A stretch of 64,000 nucleotides of DNA, taken from assembly GCA_007922305.1 (NCBI GenBank), contig ML677465.1:413873-477872 (forward strand), in the 5' to 3' direction. The translations under genes were made by a program, and so were the position numbers. Below, one piece after another: positions 1 through 10,443 of this stretch. How positions within the stretch are numbered: the first letter of the stretch is position 1; the number at the start of each line of letters is the position of its first letter. The notes beneath the pieces are model-generated. The model had not been told where the DNA came from. It saw only the letters and a program-made list of their open reading frames with translations, and searched no databases. Source of the DNA: Dermatemys mawii (Eukaryota; Chordata; Testudines; Dermatemydidae).

Positions 1-124
1 GACGAAGTGGGTATTAGCCCACGAAAGCTTATGCTCTAAAAAATTTTTTAGTTAGTCTTTAAGGTGCCACAGGACTCTTTGTCACTTCTGCAATTCCAGA
101 CTAACACGGCTACCCCTCTGATTC
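1..124 (+). repeat. Penelope-like interspersed repeat, 5'-truncated by the window edge
   Basis: The copy runs from a GACGAAGTGGG...CCCACGAAAGC hairpin core to the end GACTAACACGGCTACC. The same family recurs near 2041, 6275, 8205, 34890 and 36370. GTGGG pairs with CCCAC around a short loop, next to GA and GAAA strings that resemble a hammerhead ribozyme core. Assignment to Penelope-like elements is from recognition of the family, not from coding sequence, because no reverse transcriptase is present. Confidence 0.6.
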
Positions 125-132
125 CCAAGAAC

Positions 133-255
133 TAGGATGACCAGACAGCAAGTGTGAAAAATCGGGATGGGGGTGGGGGGTAATAGGAGCCTATATAAGA
201 AAGAGACCCAAAAATCGGGACTGTCCCTATAAAATTGGGACATCTGGTCACCCTA
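133..255. mobile_element. hAT-type MITE with 8-bp target duplication
   Basis: This 123-bp element has terminal inverted repeats TAGGATGACCAGA and TCTGGTCACCCTA and no coding capacity. The 8-bp sequence CCAAGAAC occurs directly on both sides (125-132 and 256-263), which is the target-duplication length of hAT transposons. Three further copies lie at 4828, 41516 and 60718. Confidence 0.85.
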
Positions 256-263
256 CCAAGAAC

Positions 264-1128
264 TGTCACAAGCCTGGGGCAGCAGCCCATGCTCCGATGG
301 CTTGGGACAGACTACAGAGCCTCCCACCTGTAGGACCCCGGTTCAAGCTGAGGACTCAGCCCATCTGCTCTCTCCCAGCCAGGAGAACGTGTCCCCGGGT
401 TCTACACGGCTTGTCTGATGCCAGGGAATGAGGATGTGTCCCATGCTCCTGTTCACTCTGCCCCCATCTTGGAGTGAGAGCCTGGCTCCAAGACAAATCC
501 CCCCCCCCCCCGCCCCCCCCATCCCCCCACCAGCCCAGCCCTGTGAAATGCTCTAAGGCATCAGCTGGGATGAGGTTCCTGTTCAGTTCATTTAACTGAC
601 ACTTGACAGTGTCTGGAACCTGCCACCTCTGCCCAGCAAGCTGGTGGCAGCCCTGTCTGCAGGGGCAGAGGCAGAGACGTGCCTCTTCCACTAGAAAAGC
701 CAAACACCCAACACCAGAGCTCTGCTGTAGAGAAATCTGCATTCTGCATCTTTATATCACTTTTATGTGACTTTGTCTTATGCCTTTTCATAGAACCTTG
801 TCTGAAGAACTTTGTATCAGTTCATTACATAGAAACTCTGTATTGAACCTTAGGATAATGTTCTAGCCCCTAAGGTAGCATAATTAAGGTAAAAAAAATG
901 TCTTTTCCCTAGGAGTAGGATAAGATCTTCCCCCCACTTTGTAATCAACTGCCCTGTTGAATGAATGAGGGGTGAATGAAGAAGGCAGCACCTCCAGAGA
1001 GGTACAACCCTTGGAGGGGGATGGAAGCCAGACCAAGGACAATCAAACTTGTGAAGTGGGCTGACTAAAGAAGATCAGACAGATTGACGCCTCGGGAGTT
1101 AGAAGCCAGCACCGTCTTTTGGGAAAAC
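264..1128. other. No gene seen; contains a poly-C tract
   Basis: A C homopolymer with one interruption lies at about 501-521. Open frames here are short and partly G/C-tract driven. I recognise no exon or repeat boundary. Confidence 0.5.
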
Positions 1129-1790
1129 TGTCATGGAGTCCCCGGGGCGATGGTCTGAACTGCTCCCTACGAAGCCAGTCAGGACTCTGGGGGGAAGCTT
1201 CCTCTCTGTGAACAGCCTGTCTCCAGGGCTGGGAGCTTCACAGCTTCCACCTTCCTGGGTCTGACCTCAGAGCATTCAGCATCGCCCTCCTCTCCGTGCG
1301 CCTCCCACAGCGAGCCCGCACAGGTGGGGCTCCTGGGAAGTCAGTGGGTCCTGCACCCCAACACTGCAGTCAGACATGACTCTCAGCCAGCCAGTAAAAC
1401 CGAAGGTTTATTATAGACGACAGGAACAGGGTCTAAAACAGAGCTTCTAGGTACAGAGAACAGGACCCCCCAGCCAGGTCCATCTTGGGAAGCCAGACTA
1501 TGTCTGCACCTCCCTGCATTTCCCCAGCCAGCTCTAGACAGACTCTCTAGCCCCTCCTCTGCCTTTGTCTCTTTCCCGGGCCAGGACTTTCTCACCTTCA
1601 GCGGGCACCTTGCAGAGGAGAAGGGCCCAGGCCTTTAGTTGCCAGGATACAGGGCGCTGGTCACTTCCATACACTGGCCCCCTGCTCCACAACATTCCCA
1701 GCCCCCAGAGATCCAAGAAATGCACAGGGGAAACTGAGGCACCCACACAGTATCCAGAGAGAACATTAAGAACAGTCCCACTTTGTCACA
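1129..1790 (-). mobile_element. Solo LTR, family 1 (first of four copies)
   Basis: The sequence is bounded by TGTCATGGAGTCC and CTTTGTCACA, giving TG...CA ends. It shares the block around AGCCAGTCAGGACTCT and the TTTATTATAGACGACAGGAA block with copies at 10444, 59094 and 61254. Flanks are AAAAC and AACAC, an imperfect 5-bp target duplication. Read on the - strand it carries an AATAAA-like signal, so I place it in that orientation. No internal retroviral genes are present. Confidence 0.7.
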
Positions 1791-2040
1791 AACACATCTT
1801 TGCAGCATTGGGACAACACCCAGAGGGAAGCAGCACAAAGGACCAACAGACACAGACACAGATTTTGAATCTGGGACAGATTTGCATAGGCAGGAAGCCG
1901 CTATAAAAGTGAGGGGTCTCAGAGAAGACCTCAGATCTTATCTTGCCAACATCGGAGCATCTATCCGGATCAGCAGAAGCTGGCTCCACCCCTCCCCCAT
2001 CTAACACACCTGGCCAGTGAAGTTAAGGGGAGCAAGTATC
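1791..2040. other. No feature recognised
   Basis: This is short spacer between the solo LTR and the inverted Penelope-like pair. It holds only small chance frames. Confidence 0.5.
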
Positions 2041-2237
2041 AGAGGGGTAGCCGTGTTAGTCTGGATCAAAAGCAACAAAGAGTCTTGTAGCACCTTATAG
2101 ACTAACAGATTTTAGGGATCATGAGCTTTCGTGGGCTAAGACCCACTTCATCAGATGAAGTGGGTCTTAGCACACGAAAGCTCATGACCTCTAAAATCTG
2201 TTAGTCTATAAGGTGCTACAAGACTCTCTGTCGCTTA
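2041..2237. repeat. Head-to-head inverted pair of Penelope-like repeats
   Basis: A - strand copy (about 2041-2153) is followed at once by a + strand copy (about 2154-2237). The two arms match over roughly 80 bases and meet at CTTCATCAGATGAAG with only one unpaired centre base. The pair would fold as one long hairpin. Confidence 0.85.
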
Positions 2238-2866
2238 AGGGGAGCAACTCATTGGTAACAACAGTAAGACGGAGTGTGTTTGTGTGTGTGTGAGTGCATG
2301 AGTGGGATATAGATCATATGCAGATGATACAGTGTGGATTGAGACATGGATTACTAATAAACGTGGCGTTTTGCCTTGTTTCTCCTGAAAGGATCCTGTG
2401 CAGAACTGTAAGTACAACACGCCGGGCAGGGAAATGGAGCCATGGGTGGGATGGGGACAGAGGCAGTTTCTGACCCAGAGACGGGCTCATGCTGCAAAGG
2501 CTCACAGGGAAGGTTCCCTGCCAATGGAACTGACCCATCTATCCTCAGACCACTTCCATACCAAACACTATGTGCATGAACATGCAGCCCCTTTGCCTTC
2601 AGCTATTCTTGGCTGCTGGGGACCACCGTACCCAAGTGTGAGAGCTGCCCACAATGCTGGAGGGCTTGAAGCCCCCTCCCACCCTCTGTACCCCACATTT
2701 CTTCCAGCTTGATAGGGAAACACCATGAAACCACCAGGAGACACTGGCTAGCGGGGGTGGAGAGATGGCTAGGAGGCCTTTCCCATCTAGGGGACATTAG
2801 TTCCAATCTAGCCCCAGGCTGGGGGGAAGGGATTGGGGATGAACTATTTCATGGCTAGGTCTAATC
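2238..2866. other. No gene seen; short GT-rich run
   Basis: A short GT-rich run lies near 2276-2300. I recognise no exon or mobile element. Confidence 0.45.
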
Positions 2867-3076
2867 CAGGGGTTCTCAAACTTCCTTGCACAACCCCCTT
2901 CTGACAACAAAAAATTACTACACGACCCAGGAGGGGGACCAAAGCCCGAGCCCGCCTGAGCCCCACCACCCCAGACAGACAATGGGGCTCAGGCTTCAGC
3001 TTTCTCCCAGACCCCAGCAAGTCTAACGCCAGCCGTCAGCCATGGTGACCCCATTCAAACAGTTTCAGAACCGCTG
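2867..3076. mobile_element. hAT-like non-autonomous element, diverged
   Basis: The ends are CAGGGGTTCTCAAACTT and AGTTTCAGAACCGCTG, an imperfect inverted repeat of about 16 bases. The element is non-coding. No clean 8-bp flank duplication is visible, so the exact ends are approximate. A related start occurs at 4432. Confidence 0.55.
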
Positions 3077-4431
3077 GAAATCTGCGCCAGGTGAGCAGTG
3101 ATGGAACAGTGCTGCCATCTGGTGGCCCCTTGTGATTCTGGTGAAGTGGCGGGTGCGCAGGATGACCCAGAAGGCGGGTAGGGTGGCACATCACAAATGG
3201 CATTAAGAGCCCCTCATTAGCAGTCTCAGCAGAGAGAGCAGGGAGTGACTGAGTGTCAGAGTCTGAGCTCCAGATCACAGCTAAGACTGGGGGCTCCGTG
3301 CCCTGCCAATGTTCTATGGAGCAGGTCTGTTCCACCCAGCGCCGTTCCCCGGCTAGGACTATCATGGCGCAGGGGCAGTGAATCCAAGGACAGAGAGAGG
3401 CTTGGAAAACATGCCAAGGACCCCGAAACTGAGCCAGCTCAACAGTAAATGAATACAAATCAATCCCATTAGCAGAAAAGTGAAAGAGTGAACATGGCGA
3501 GCCAGGAGCTGTGCCCCTGACCGGCCCACATCTCTCAGCAGCACCTGCACAAAGACACCGCAGGGCCTTGCTAGGACAAGCGGCAGGGAGAGTCCTGCAC
3601 TGCTCATTAGCTGTCCCTGGTGATCCGTACTCCTTCAGGCCTCGCAGCCATGACTTGGAAGGAATGTCTCCTGGCTGCACACAAGCGGTCGGCTCAAGCC
3701 CAGACAGGGCCCAGTCCATGCCCGTGACTTTGCTCGGGACTGCAGGTGACACACAGTGGGCGTGGCAAGGGCCCATCCTGAGCCAGTGAGCATGTCACAT
3801 AGGACAGGCTGGAAATGTGCCACAAATGGAAACTCGCCTTCTCGTCTATCCTGCCTGCCAGCCCAGGCTCAGGAGAGACCCAACAACTCATGGCCTGTCA
3901 CTCCGAGGGGAACTCCCCCTGCACAAGGAGCAGCCACGGGCCTGAGGCTGCCACGTGCCATGGGGTTAGCAGGAAGGGCTCCTGCTCCCCTTCCTCCAGC
4001 GAGTCCAGTGCATGCAGCTTGGCCCCTCTGGAAGGAGCAGCCAGCAGAGTGGCGGAGACTGGAGGTTACCCAGAAAGTCGGGGCTTGGCAGGAATGTGAC
4101 GGGATGGACCCTTCTAAAGCAAGCGGGTCTCTGGGATTTGATGAGATCTGTTGGGCCATGTGAAAACAGCTGTTCTAGCAGCTGCTGGAATTAGATTCAG
4201 ATGAATTCACTGCGCTGCCTGTTACACCTGGTCCCAGTGAAACTGAATTTCCATTGAAATGACATCACTGGGAAGGGAAGCACCAGACATATGGATCTGG
4301 GGGAGCTGGGCGCACGGTGGCTATCGATCCCCCACAAAGTGCCAGTCCACCCAGCAGCACGACCCACTCACACGACCTCCAGGGGATTTTAGTGGGGCAG
4401 AGAAAGACTTTTCATTGCAATGTTCCCTAGC
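3077..4431. other. No gene recognised
   Basis: The stretch is unique-looking and moderately GC-rich. A 246-codon open frame on the - strand (3036-3776) crosses the boundary of the adjacent hAT-like repeat and has no domain that I recognise. Confidence 0.4.
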
Positions 4432-4640
4432 CTGGGGTTCTCGAACTGGGGGTCGGGACCCCTCAGGGGGTCGCAAGGCTATTACATGGTGGGTCACGGA
4501 TTGTCAGCTGCCACCCCAAAACCCACTTTGCCTCCAGCATTTATAATGGTGTTAAGGATATAAACAAGTGGTTGTCATGTATAAGAGGGGTCGCGCTCAG
4601 AGGCTTGATCTGTGAAAGGGGTCCCCAGGACCCCTGCCCA
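4432..4640 (+). mobile_element. hAT-like fragment (GGTTCTC...AACTGGGGGTCG family)
   Basis: It starts with GGGGTTCTCGAACTGGG and holds the characteristic TTTATAATGGTGTTAAGGAT segment and a GTCGCGCTCAGAGGCTTG block. The expected inverted right end is missing, so the copy is truncated near 4640. Confidence 0.55.
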
Positions 4641-4827
4641 GAGGGACTGCACACGCAGATGAGCCCCTCTGTTGTGACCTGACTGGCTGGGTCCCAGCCC
4701 CACCACCCAGCACTGAGCTCCTTGTCACTGCACAGGCAACCAGTGCTGTGACTGTGGCCATCTCCAGCCAGTGGGTCGTACAAGTGGGGCTCAGGGCTCC
4801 TGGGGGTGGGAAGATGGGGTTCAGGAG

Positions 4828-4941
4828 TAGGGTGACCAGATGTGAAAAATCGGGACGGGGTGGGGGTAACAGAAGCCTGTCTAAGAAAAAGACCCAATAA
4901 TCAGGACTGTCCCTATAAAACCGGGACATCTGGTCACTCTA
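4828..4941. mobile_element. hAT-type MITE, same family as 133-255
   Basis: The inverted ends are TAGGGTGACCAGATG and CATCTGGTCACTCTA, with GTGAAAAATCGGGAC and GGACTGTCCCTATAAAA inside. Flanks TTCAGGAG and GTCAGAGC are only loosely similar, so the target duplication has decayed or is shifted. Confidence 0.8.
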
Positions 4942-5354
4942 GTCAGAGCAGAGAGGAGGGGCTTGAGGGAAACGGTCTCCTCTCCAGCCTCCACAACGGC
5001 CACCCTGCCCCGCACTTCCGTCTGCGCCAAATGCTGCTGCACAGATCCATGACCTAGCTCACAGCTCTGACCCAGTTCTCCCTCCCCTGGCTCTCCCTTC
5101 AGCCTCCTATCAGACACAATCCTCCGTCTCCACGTCCACGGCCTGTCCCATCCCACCCCACTCCCCGACCACCGCCCAGGCACCCCGGGCCAACTCCCCC
5201 TTCGCCCTGCCACTGGCACAGCCGACGCTGGGCACAGTTCCCACCCTGCTGCCCGTACACGCAGGGCGAGTGCTCCTTAATCTCTGCAAGGCCACCTCAT
5301 TGGCTCCGTCCAGCTCCCTCTGCAGCCAGACCTGCAGTAACCCCACAGCCGGCA
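4942..5354. other. No feature recognised
   Basis: C-rich unique-looking DNA with overlapping short open frames on the - strand. None has a recognisable domain or splice context. Confidence 0.4.
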
Positions 5355-5425
5355 TTGGCCTGCTAAATCCAGGGTTGTGAGTTCAATCCTTGAGGGGGCC
5401 ATTTAGGGATCTGGGGCATTTGCGC
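5355..5425 (+). repeat. Fragment of tRNA-derived SINE (B-box part)
   Basis: The segment GAGTTCAATCCTTGAGGGGG contains a pol III B-box-like GTTCAATCC, and is followed by CCATTTAGGGATCTGGGGC. This matches the body of a common turtle tRNA-derived SINE as I recognise it. The A-box part is missing. Confidence 0.5.
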
Positions 5426-5441
5426 ATTGGTCTGCGTCCAC

Positions 5442-5485
5442 GATGACCAGTGCCATCTTGACGCCCATTGATGGCACTGGTCATC
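5442..5485. repeat. Perfect 16-bp inverted repeat
   Basis: GATGACCAGTGCCATC (5442-5457) and GATGGCACTGGTCATC (5470-5485) are exact reverse complements separated by 12 bases. I see no surrounding terminal repeats that would make it a transposon end. Confidence 0.8.
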
Positions 5486-6274
5486 TTGTCCTTAAGCTCT
5501 GCGCCTGTGCTGTCCCCAGTGCCGGGAACTGGATCCTCCCAGGTCTCCCAGCCTTGTTGTCAGACAGATCATAATCCTAAAGGAGCTGAATGGGGCAGCT
5601 GGGGGTCAGGGCAGAGAAGAGTCACAGGCAGAAGGGTGGGAGGAGGGCGTGTTTCAGGCCTCATGAAGGAATCTGAGTCTAATAAATGGGGGCGGTAAAC
5701 CACCCGCAAGGACCGCCCCAAGCTCTGGACCAAACTCCCACCGCCACGGTAAGGGGCTCCCTGCTGCTCTGCTTGTGCAGCAGACACCAACCCAGCCGGA
5801 CCCAGTCTCCTGGGCAGGGTTATTCTGTCCAGACTTGGAGGAAGGAGGTGCCTTCATCGCACACAAGAACCACCCAGCTCTGCTGCCAGCAGCGACTCTT
5901 CTCCAAGGCCAGACCCATCTATCCTGACCCCCACCACAGGCTCTATCCTGACGCACATGTAGCCTGGACAGACTCTGGTCCTGGGGTCGAACCTGGGACC
6001 TCCAGAGCTTAGTGCCTGAGCCTCCCCCGCAGGAGCTCAGAGCCCCCTGGCCGGCTGGAGAGCAGACTCATCTCTCGCTATGCCACAGAGGCCCCCGCCC
6101 CTCCTCGGCGTGGGTTCCACACGCACGCAGCCCCCCGCTCAGCCCTTCACAGCGCTGCAGGCCAGACGGGACCTCCTCTGTAAACATGAGCCAAAGGACA
6201 GGGCTGTGTGTGGCTAAAGCACCTCCCAGAGGGCCCCAGTCCTGCTTTCAAGACACCAAGAGGAGGGAGGATCC
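5486..6274. other. No gene recognised
   Basis: Overlapping short open frames occur on both strands. There is no recognisable protein domain or repeat. Confidence 0.4.
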
Positions 6275-6390
6275 GAGGGGTAGCGTGTTAGTCTGGAATT
6301 GCAGAAGTGACAGAGTCCTGTGGCACCGTAAAGACTAACTAAAGTATCAGAGCATAAGCGTCCCTGGGCTAATACCCACTTCGGCGGATG
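6275..6390 (-). repeat. Penelope-like repeat, diverged copy
   Basis: It runs from GGTAGCGTGTTAGTCTGGAA through GTGGCACCGTAAAGACTAAC to GGGCTAATACCCACTTC. The hairpin core is mutated: the GAAA string is lost. Confidence 0.65.
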
Positions 6391-6399
6391 CAAGAGGAG

Positions 6400-7168
6400 G
6401 AAGAATCCTCCCGTCCCCTGGGAGCTGGTTCCGGTTGCTCGCCAGAGTGGGAACAATTTCCCGGACCTCCCCTGTGTCCTGGTTCAGCGTCCAGACAGGC
6501 TCTGGTTTCACCTCCCCCCTGCAGGGCCCTTCGGCCGGGAGCGTCTCCAGTCAAGGTGCTTCTGCCGCATGGTCGAGCCAGCTCCGTCCATCCCCTCGTG
6601 CTGCGCTAACCGGAGCCAGCTCTCCAGACGCCTGCCGGGGATCTCCAACCCCCCGGTCACGTCCCTGGCTCCCGCTGCACCGCTCCCGCTTTTCAACACC
6701 CCTTCAAAGGGCCCCCGAGAGCGGGGCGCCTGCTTCAGCCCCGCCTGCACCAATGCCCCGCACAGGAGCCCCCCGAAACCGCGGGCTCGCCCCCAACTCC
6801 CCCGCGGTCCCCCTCTCCGGGCCCGCCCACCCGACACACGCACAACCCCAGCACATGCTCCGGGCTCGCCCCCAACTGCCCCGCGGTCCCCCCGCTCCGA
6901 GCCCCCAGGCTCGCCTGCCGGGCCCGCCCAGGACCCCCGTCTCCCGGGAGCCCCTGTTCCGCGGCCCCGCCACCCGGCTGATGACACATCGCCTGGCACC
7001 GACCTGCCTCCCGGCTCCGCCTCCTCCGCTCCGCCTCCCCGGCCCGGCCGCCAGCGCAGCCTCGCACGCGGCCCCCGAGCCGCCGCTGCCAGCCCGGCCG
7101 CCAGGCGCTGCCCGTCCCCGAGCTGCCGCGACGCCTGGGCACGGCCGCCCGCTCCGCCGCGGGGCCAG
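6400..7168 (+). promoter_or_regulatory. CpG island; candidate promoter and non-coding exon 1 of the INSYN2-like gene
   Basis: From about 6,640 the DNA is very GC-rich with dense CG dinucleotides, unlike its surroundings. It contains CCGCCTCC and CCCCGCC blocks of the kind seen in TATA-less promoters. At 7166-7168 the sequence GCCAG is followed by GTGAGG, a strong splice-donor match, and the next good + strand acceptor near this gene is at 17148. I infer that exon 1 ends at 7168. The transcription start is not determinable. Long open frames here on both strands are a by-product of GC content. Confidence 0.5.
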
Positions 7169-7579
7169 GTGAGGGGCCGGGAACGGCCGCGCTGCGAGCG
7201 GGGAGGAGGCGGCGTGGGCGCGGGGGATCCGGGGGTGCCAGGCACGGGGAGCGTACAGGGACAGGGGGCTGGTGGGAGGGAGGGACACAGGACTCTGGGC
7301 ATAGGGGAGCCACAGGGCATCAGGAGCCGGGGGCCATGGGGAGCCTGGGGGAACCTCAGCGACAGGGGGCTGAGAGGCGGGGGGAGTGGGGCATGGGGAG
7401 CCCAGGGACCCGGGGCTGCAGGGGGAGATAAAGGGTCTCAGGAGCCAGGGGACGTGGGGAGCCTCGGGCTGGTGTTGGGGTGTCCTAGGGACAGCAGCTC
7501 CACAGGCCCCAGCTTCTGAGCCACGGGTCCCTCCACTCAAGATTGGTGGAGCCTGGGTGCCTGGCTCTGAGCTCCCCCC

Positions 7580-7770
7580 TCCCTGCGCCCCCCCCCCCGG
7601 GCTCCCCCCTGCCCTGCGCCCCCATGTCCCTGCGCTCCCCCTGCCCTGCGCCCCCATGTGCCTGCGCTCCCTTCGGGCTCCCCCCGGGCTCCCCCCTGCC
7701 CTGCACCCCCATGTCCCTGTGCTCCCCCCGGGCTCCCCCCTGCCCTGCACCCCCATGTCCCTGTACCCCC
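7580..7770. repeat. GC-rich minisatellite
   Basis: Imperfect tandem units containing CTGCCCTGCRCCCCCATGT and GGGCTCCCCCC repeat four to five times. The array lies just inside the proposed first intron. It generates Gly/Ala- or Pro-rich frames on either strand that are not genes. Confidence 0.75.
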
Positions 7771-8204
7771 CCATACCCCACGCACTGGCTCGGCACTGCC
7801 TGGTCACTGTCCACGGGGGTGGCTCAGAAAGCTGCAGTCATGGAGCCAGGCCCTAGGGGCGCCCCTTGGGGCCGCAGGGGTGGCTGTGCAGTGGTGGGGA
7901 AAGCCCTGGTGGCCAGGGTGGTCACAGGAGGCTGGTGAGGGTCACTGAGGCTGCAGGGCCAGGGTGGGGCTGTGGGCTGAGTGAGGAGTTTGCCGAGCTC
8001 TGATCTATTCCCTGTTTTCAAGGGTACGAGAGGTGCCCTTGTGAGGTCTGGGCCCCTCGAGCTGTAGGACCCCCTCTGCTCCCCGTCATTGGGGCAGGGT
8101 GGGCTCCTAGTGTTCGGCTAATGGGGCTCCCAGGACATCTGTGTGGAAGTCTCTCCCCCTCCCCTTCACTCTGGTTGAGAGAGCAGCAGAGTAAACAGAC
8201 TCCA
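7771..8204. other. No feature recognised
   Basis: Intronic DNA between the minisatellite and a Penelope-like fragment. No exon or repeat boundary is seen. Confidence 0.4.
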
Positions 8205-8283
8205 AAAGTGCCAGAGTCTGGTGGCACCTTATAGACTAACAGACGTATTGGAGCAGAAGACCCACTTCGTCAGATGCACACCT
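8205..8283 (-). repeat. Penelope-like repeat fragment
   Basis: It shows GGTGGCACCTTATAGACTAA and GACCCACTTCGTCAGATGCA. The second hairpin arm has been lost. Confidence 0.6.
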
Positions 8284-9601
8284 TTTGCAGATCCAGACTA
8301 ACACAGATTCCAAAAGGGGAACCTCCCTGGCGCTTCTCTAGCCCTTGCCGACCTGACACCCCTCTGCACGTTCCTCCTCCGCGTTGCCCCTCCTTTGGGG
8401 TGGGCTGGAAGGAGCCGAAGAGGCAGAGGAGAGAGGCTCCCTCACACTGAATGAACCTGGCCATGGTAGCTCTGCTGCCTTGGCTCTTCCTTGTTCAATC
8501 TGGCCTCTGGGGACGGCACTGCCTCAGTACCACCCCCAGCTCTGTCCTGTCCTTGGGTCAGGGAGGTAGCCAGGAAACACCTGGTTCTGGGGACAGACCC
8601 CCCTGCCTGCTCTTTCCTTCCTTGGAGTGAGGGCACGCTGTCTGCAGCCCAGTCCAGAGAGCAGACGTAGCCCCTGGCTGGAGGAGCTGGGACTGTCATG
8701 ACCCTGAGGAAAGAGAGGGCACAATGGTCAGGTGGGGGAGAAGCGTCTGAGGGTAGGTGTAACCAGCAGAGCTGGGCATGGGCTGGCCTGAGTGCCGCTA
8801 GCACGGGTAACAATCCTGCAGACAGCACAGTGCAGACAGATCCTTGGAGAGCCACATGCACCTGAAGTAACCTCTCTTTGCCTTCAAGTACTGCTAGCCC
8901 AGATCCCCTCTCCATAGCACTCCCTCCAGGGCTGGGGCTCAGGGAGCCGGGATGCTGGTCCCCTGAATTGCATTCTTTAGCTCAGAAAGTGAATCCTAGG
9001 CAGCGGCCGGACATAATCCCCTTTTGCGAGTGTGTTTTAGATCTGGTGAGACCTGTTCTAAATCTGTCACGTACACCTTCAAGGTTATAACAGGTTTGAA
9101 TGCAGAACCTCATGGAGTCAGACGCCTCTGAGCAGAGGTCCTCTTCCTCACAGATTCTTAGAATGATTTCGGAGCCTTTAGACGACGGTAATACTCAGCA
9201 TTTCTGAACCTTTTTGATACCAGATACTGGCTGGCTGCATTCTTAAACTATGTCAGGGAGATCTCAGGGACCGGCGCTGTCCGTGGTCATTGGTCTGGGG
9301 GGATTTACTCCTGTCTAGAAAATAATGGAGCGTCCTTTTCATATCTAAACTATGTCTCCTGCCTTCCCTGCTAGTGAATATGGTTTAGGGAAGCACACAC
9401 CGGTAAGATGAGGGATTGATGATGAGATGAGATTCTCTTCAGTCAGCATACAGTCACCTTATCCTTATGGGGGAGGATCAGCCACTCTGGCTTGGAGCTC
9501 ACAGACAACCCTGGCTGCAGTGATTGCTATGAGGAATGTAGCCTTCTGGGACAGGCGATGTCCCAAAAAGATGGCAGTGCACGGTGGTGAGAAAGTGTGG
9601 G
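8284..9601. other. No gene recognised (first intron)
   Basis: No exon, splice context or repeat boundary that I can defend. Confidence 0.4.
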
Positions 9602-10110
9602 TCAGTCGTCTAGAAAGCACATAACTCCAGGATCTGTGAATAGGAATGTGGGCATGGATATGGCTGCCAGATTCATTTTGACAGTGTTGAAGGTCACCTC
9701 AGGTTTCCTCAGTGATGACAAATAGTCTAGGCCAGCAGCTCCATGTGCTGGAGTTGCCTGTTTGCGAAGTGCCCAGAGACAGAACTTTTTTCGGCCTGCT
9801 GTAGCAGTTTGCCTTGTGGACAGTCTGTGGCTCTCTGATACGGTTGGCTGCATGTTGAGACATGCCCAGTCCCAGTCTGGCAGGGTTTTGCCGCAGTCTC
9901 CTCCTTGTAGAGAATTTGGCTTCTGGTGGGCAGTAGAACTGCTGTGCTCCAGGCCAGGCCAGGCTGGAGCGCTGGGTCACTCCCTGGAGTCTGTTCTCGC
10001 TCTGGAACAGAACTGTTGCCATTGGTGATCTGTCTTGTGGAGATAGGTCTGTCTGAGGTGGTTCCCCAAGTTGTTGGGGAAGCCCTTGTGCTGGAGCCTG
10101 CCACTTCTGT
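9602..10110 (-). pseudogene. Decayed DIRS-type tyrosine recombinase fragment (N-terminal part)
   Basis: The - strand frame from about 9853 down reads STRQTATAGRKKFCLWALRK, then LDYLSSLRKPEV followed by NTVKMNLAAIS, and then DPGVMCFLDD. This is the pattern of the SAM-like N-terminal domain of DIRS/Ngaro recombinases, where a S-T-R-x-x-Y start and a Y-L-x-x-L...L-A-A-I-S helix are followed by an H-P-L-V-x-x-F-L motif. A second frame (to 10104) continues upstream, so at least one frameshift is present. The catalytic C-terminal half is not seen. Family assignment rests on motif resemblance. Confidence 0.5.
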
Positions 10111-10319
10111 CCGGGAGACAGACAGCCACCAGTGAGGGGAAGTTCATTAGATCACATTTCCCAAACTGCACTGTTTCTTGACATCTAGTAGACGGGAACA
10201 GAGCTTCCCTCGACAGTGGCTGTAGTCTGTGTTTGGGAGATGCTGAACTACTTCTGCATTGATGTGAGGAAGAAATACCTTGGCATACAAACGGCTCCTA
10301 ATTCCAACCCACTTTTGTG

Positions 10320-10443
10320 TCACCCCTTCTCTGCCACAGACTTCTGGACAAGTCATTTAGCTTCTCTGTACCTCAGTTCCCACTCTGTAAAATGGGGATA
10401 CTAGTACTTCTCGACCTCACAAGGGTGTTGTGTGAGTAAATAC
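10320..10443 (+). repeat. MIR-like tRNA-SINE, left part, interrupted by an LTR
   Basis: TCTGCCACAGACTTCTGGAC, CTGTACCTCAGTTCCCACTC and TGTAAAATGGGGATACTAG are hallmarks of MIR/CORE-type SINEs. The sequence breaks at 10443 and resumes at 11053 with ATAAAGGATTATTGAGCTCT. Confidence 0.6.

Noticed and set aside
3036..3776. 246-codon open frame on the - strand
   Set aside because: It has no recognisable domain, it begins in unique DNA and its end runs into a hAT-like repeat, and no splice sites fit.
6435..7807. Long open frames (up to 367 codons) on both strands in the CpG island
   Set aside because: They are driven by GC content and the minisatellite, overlap in several frames at once, and show no domain. 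A non-coding first exon explains the region better.
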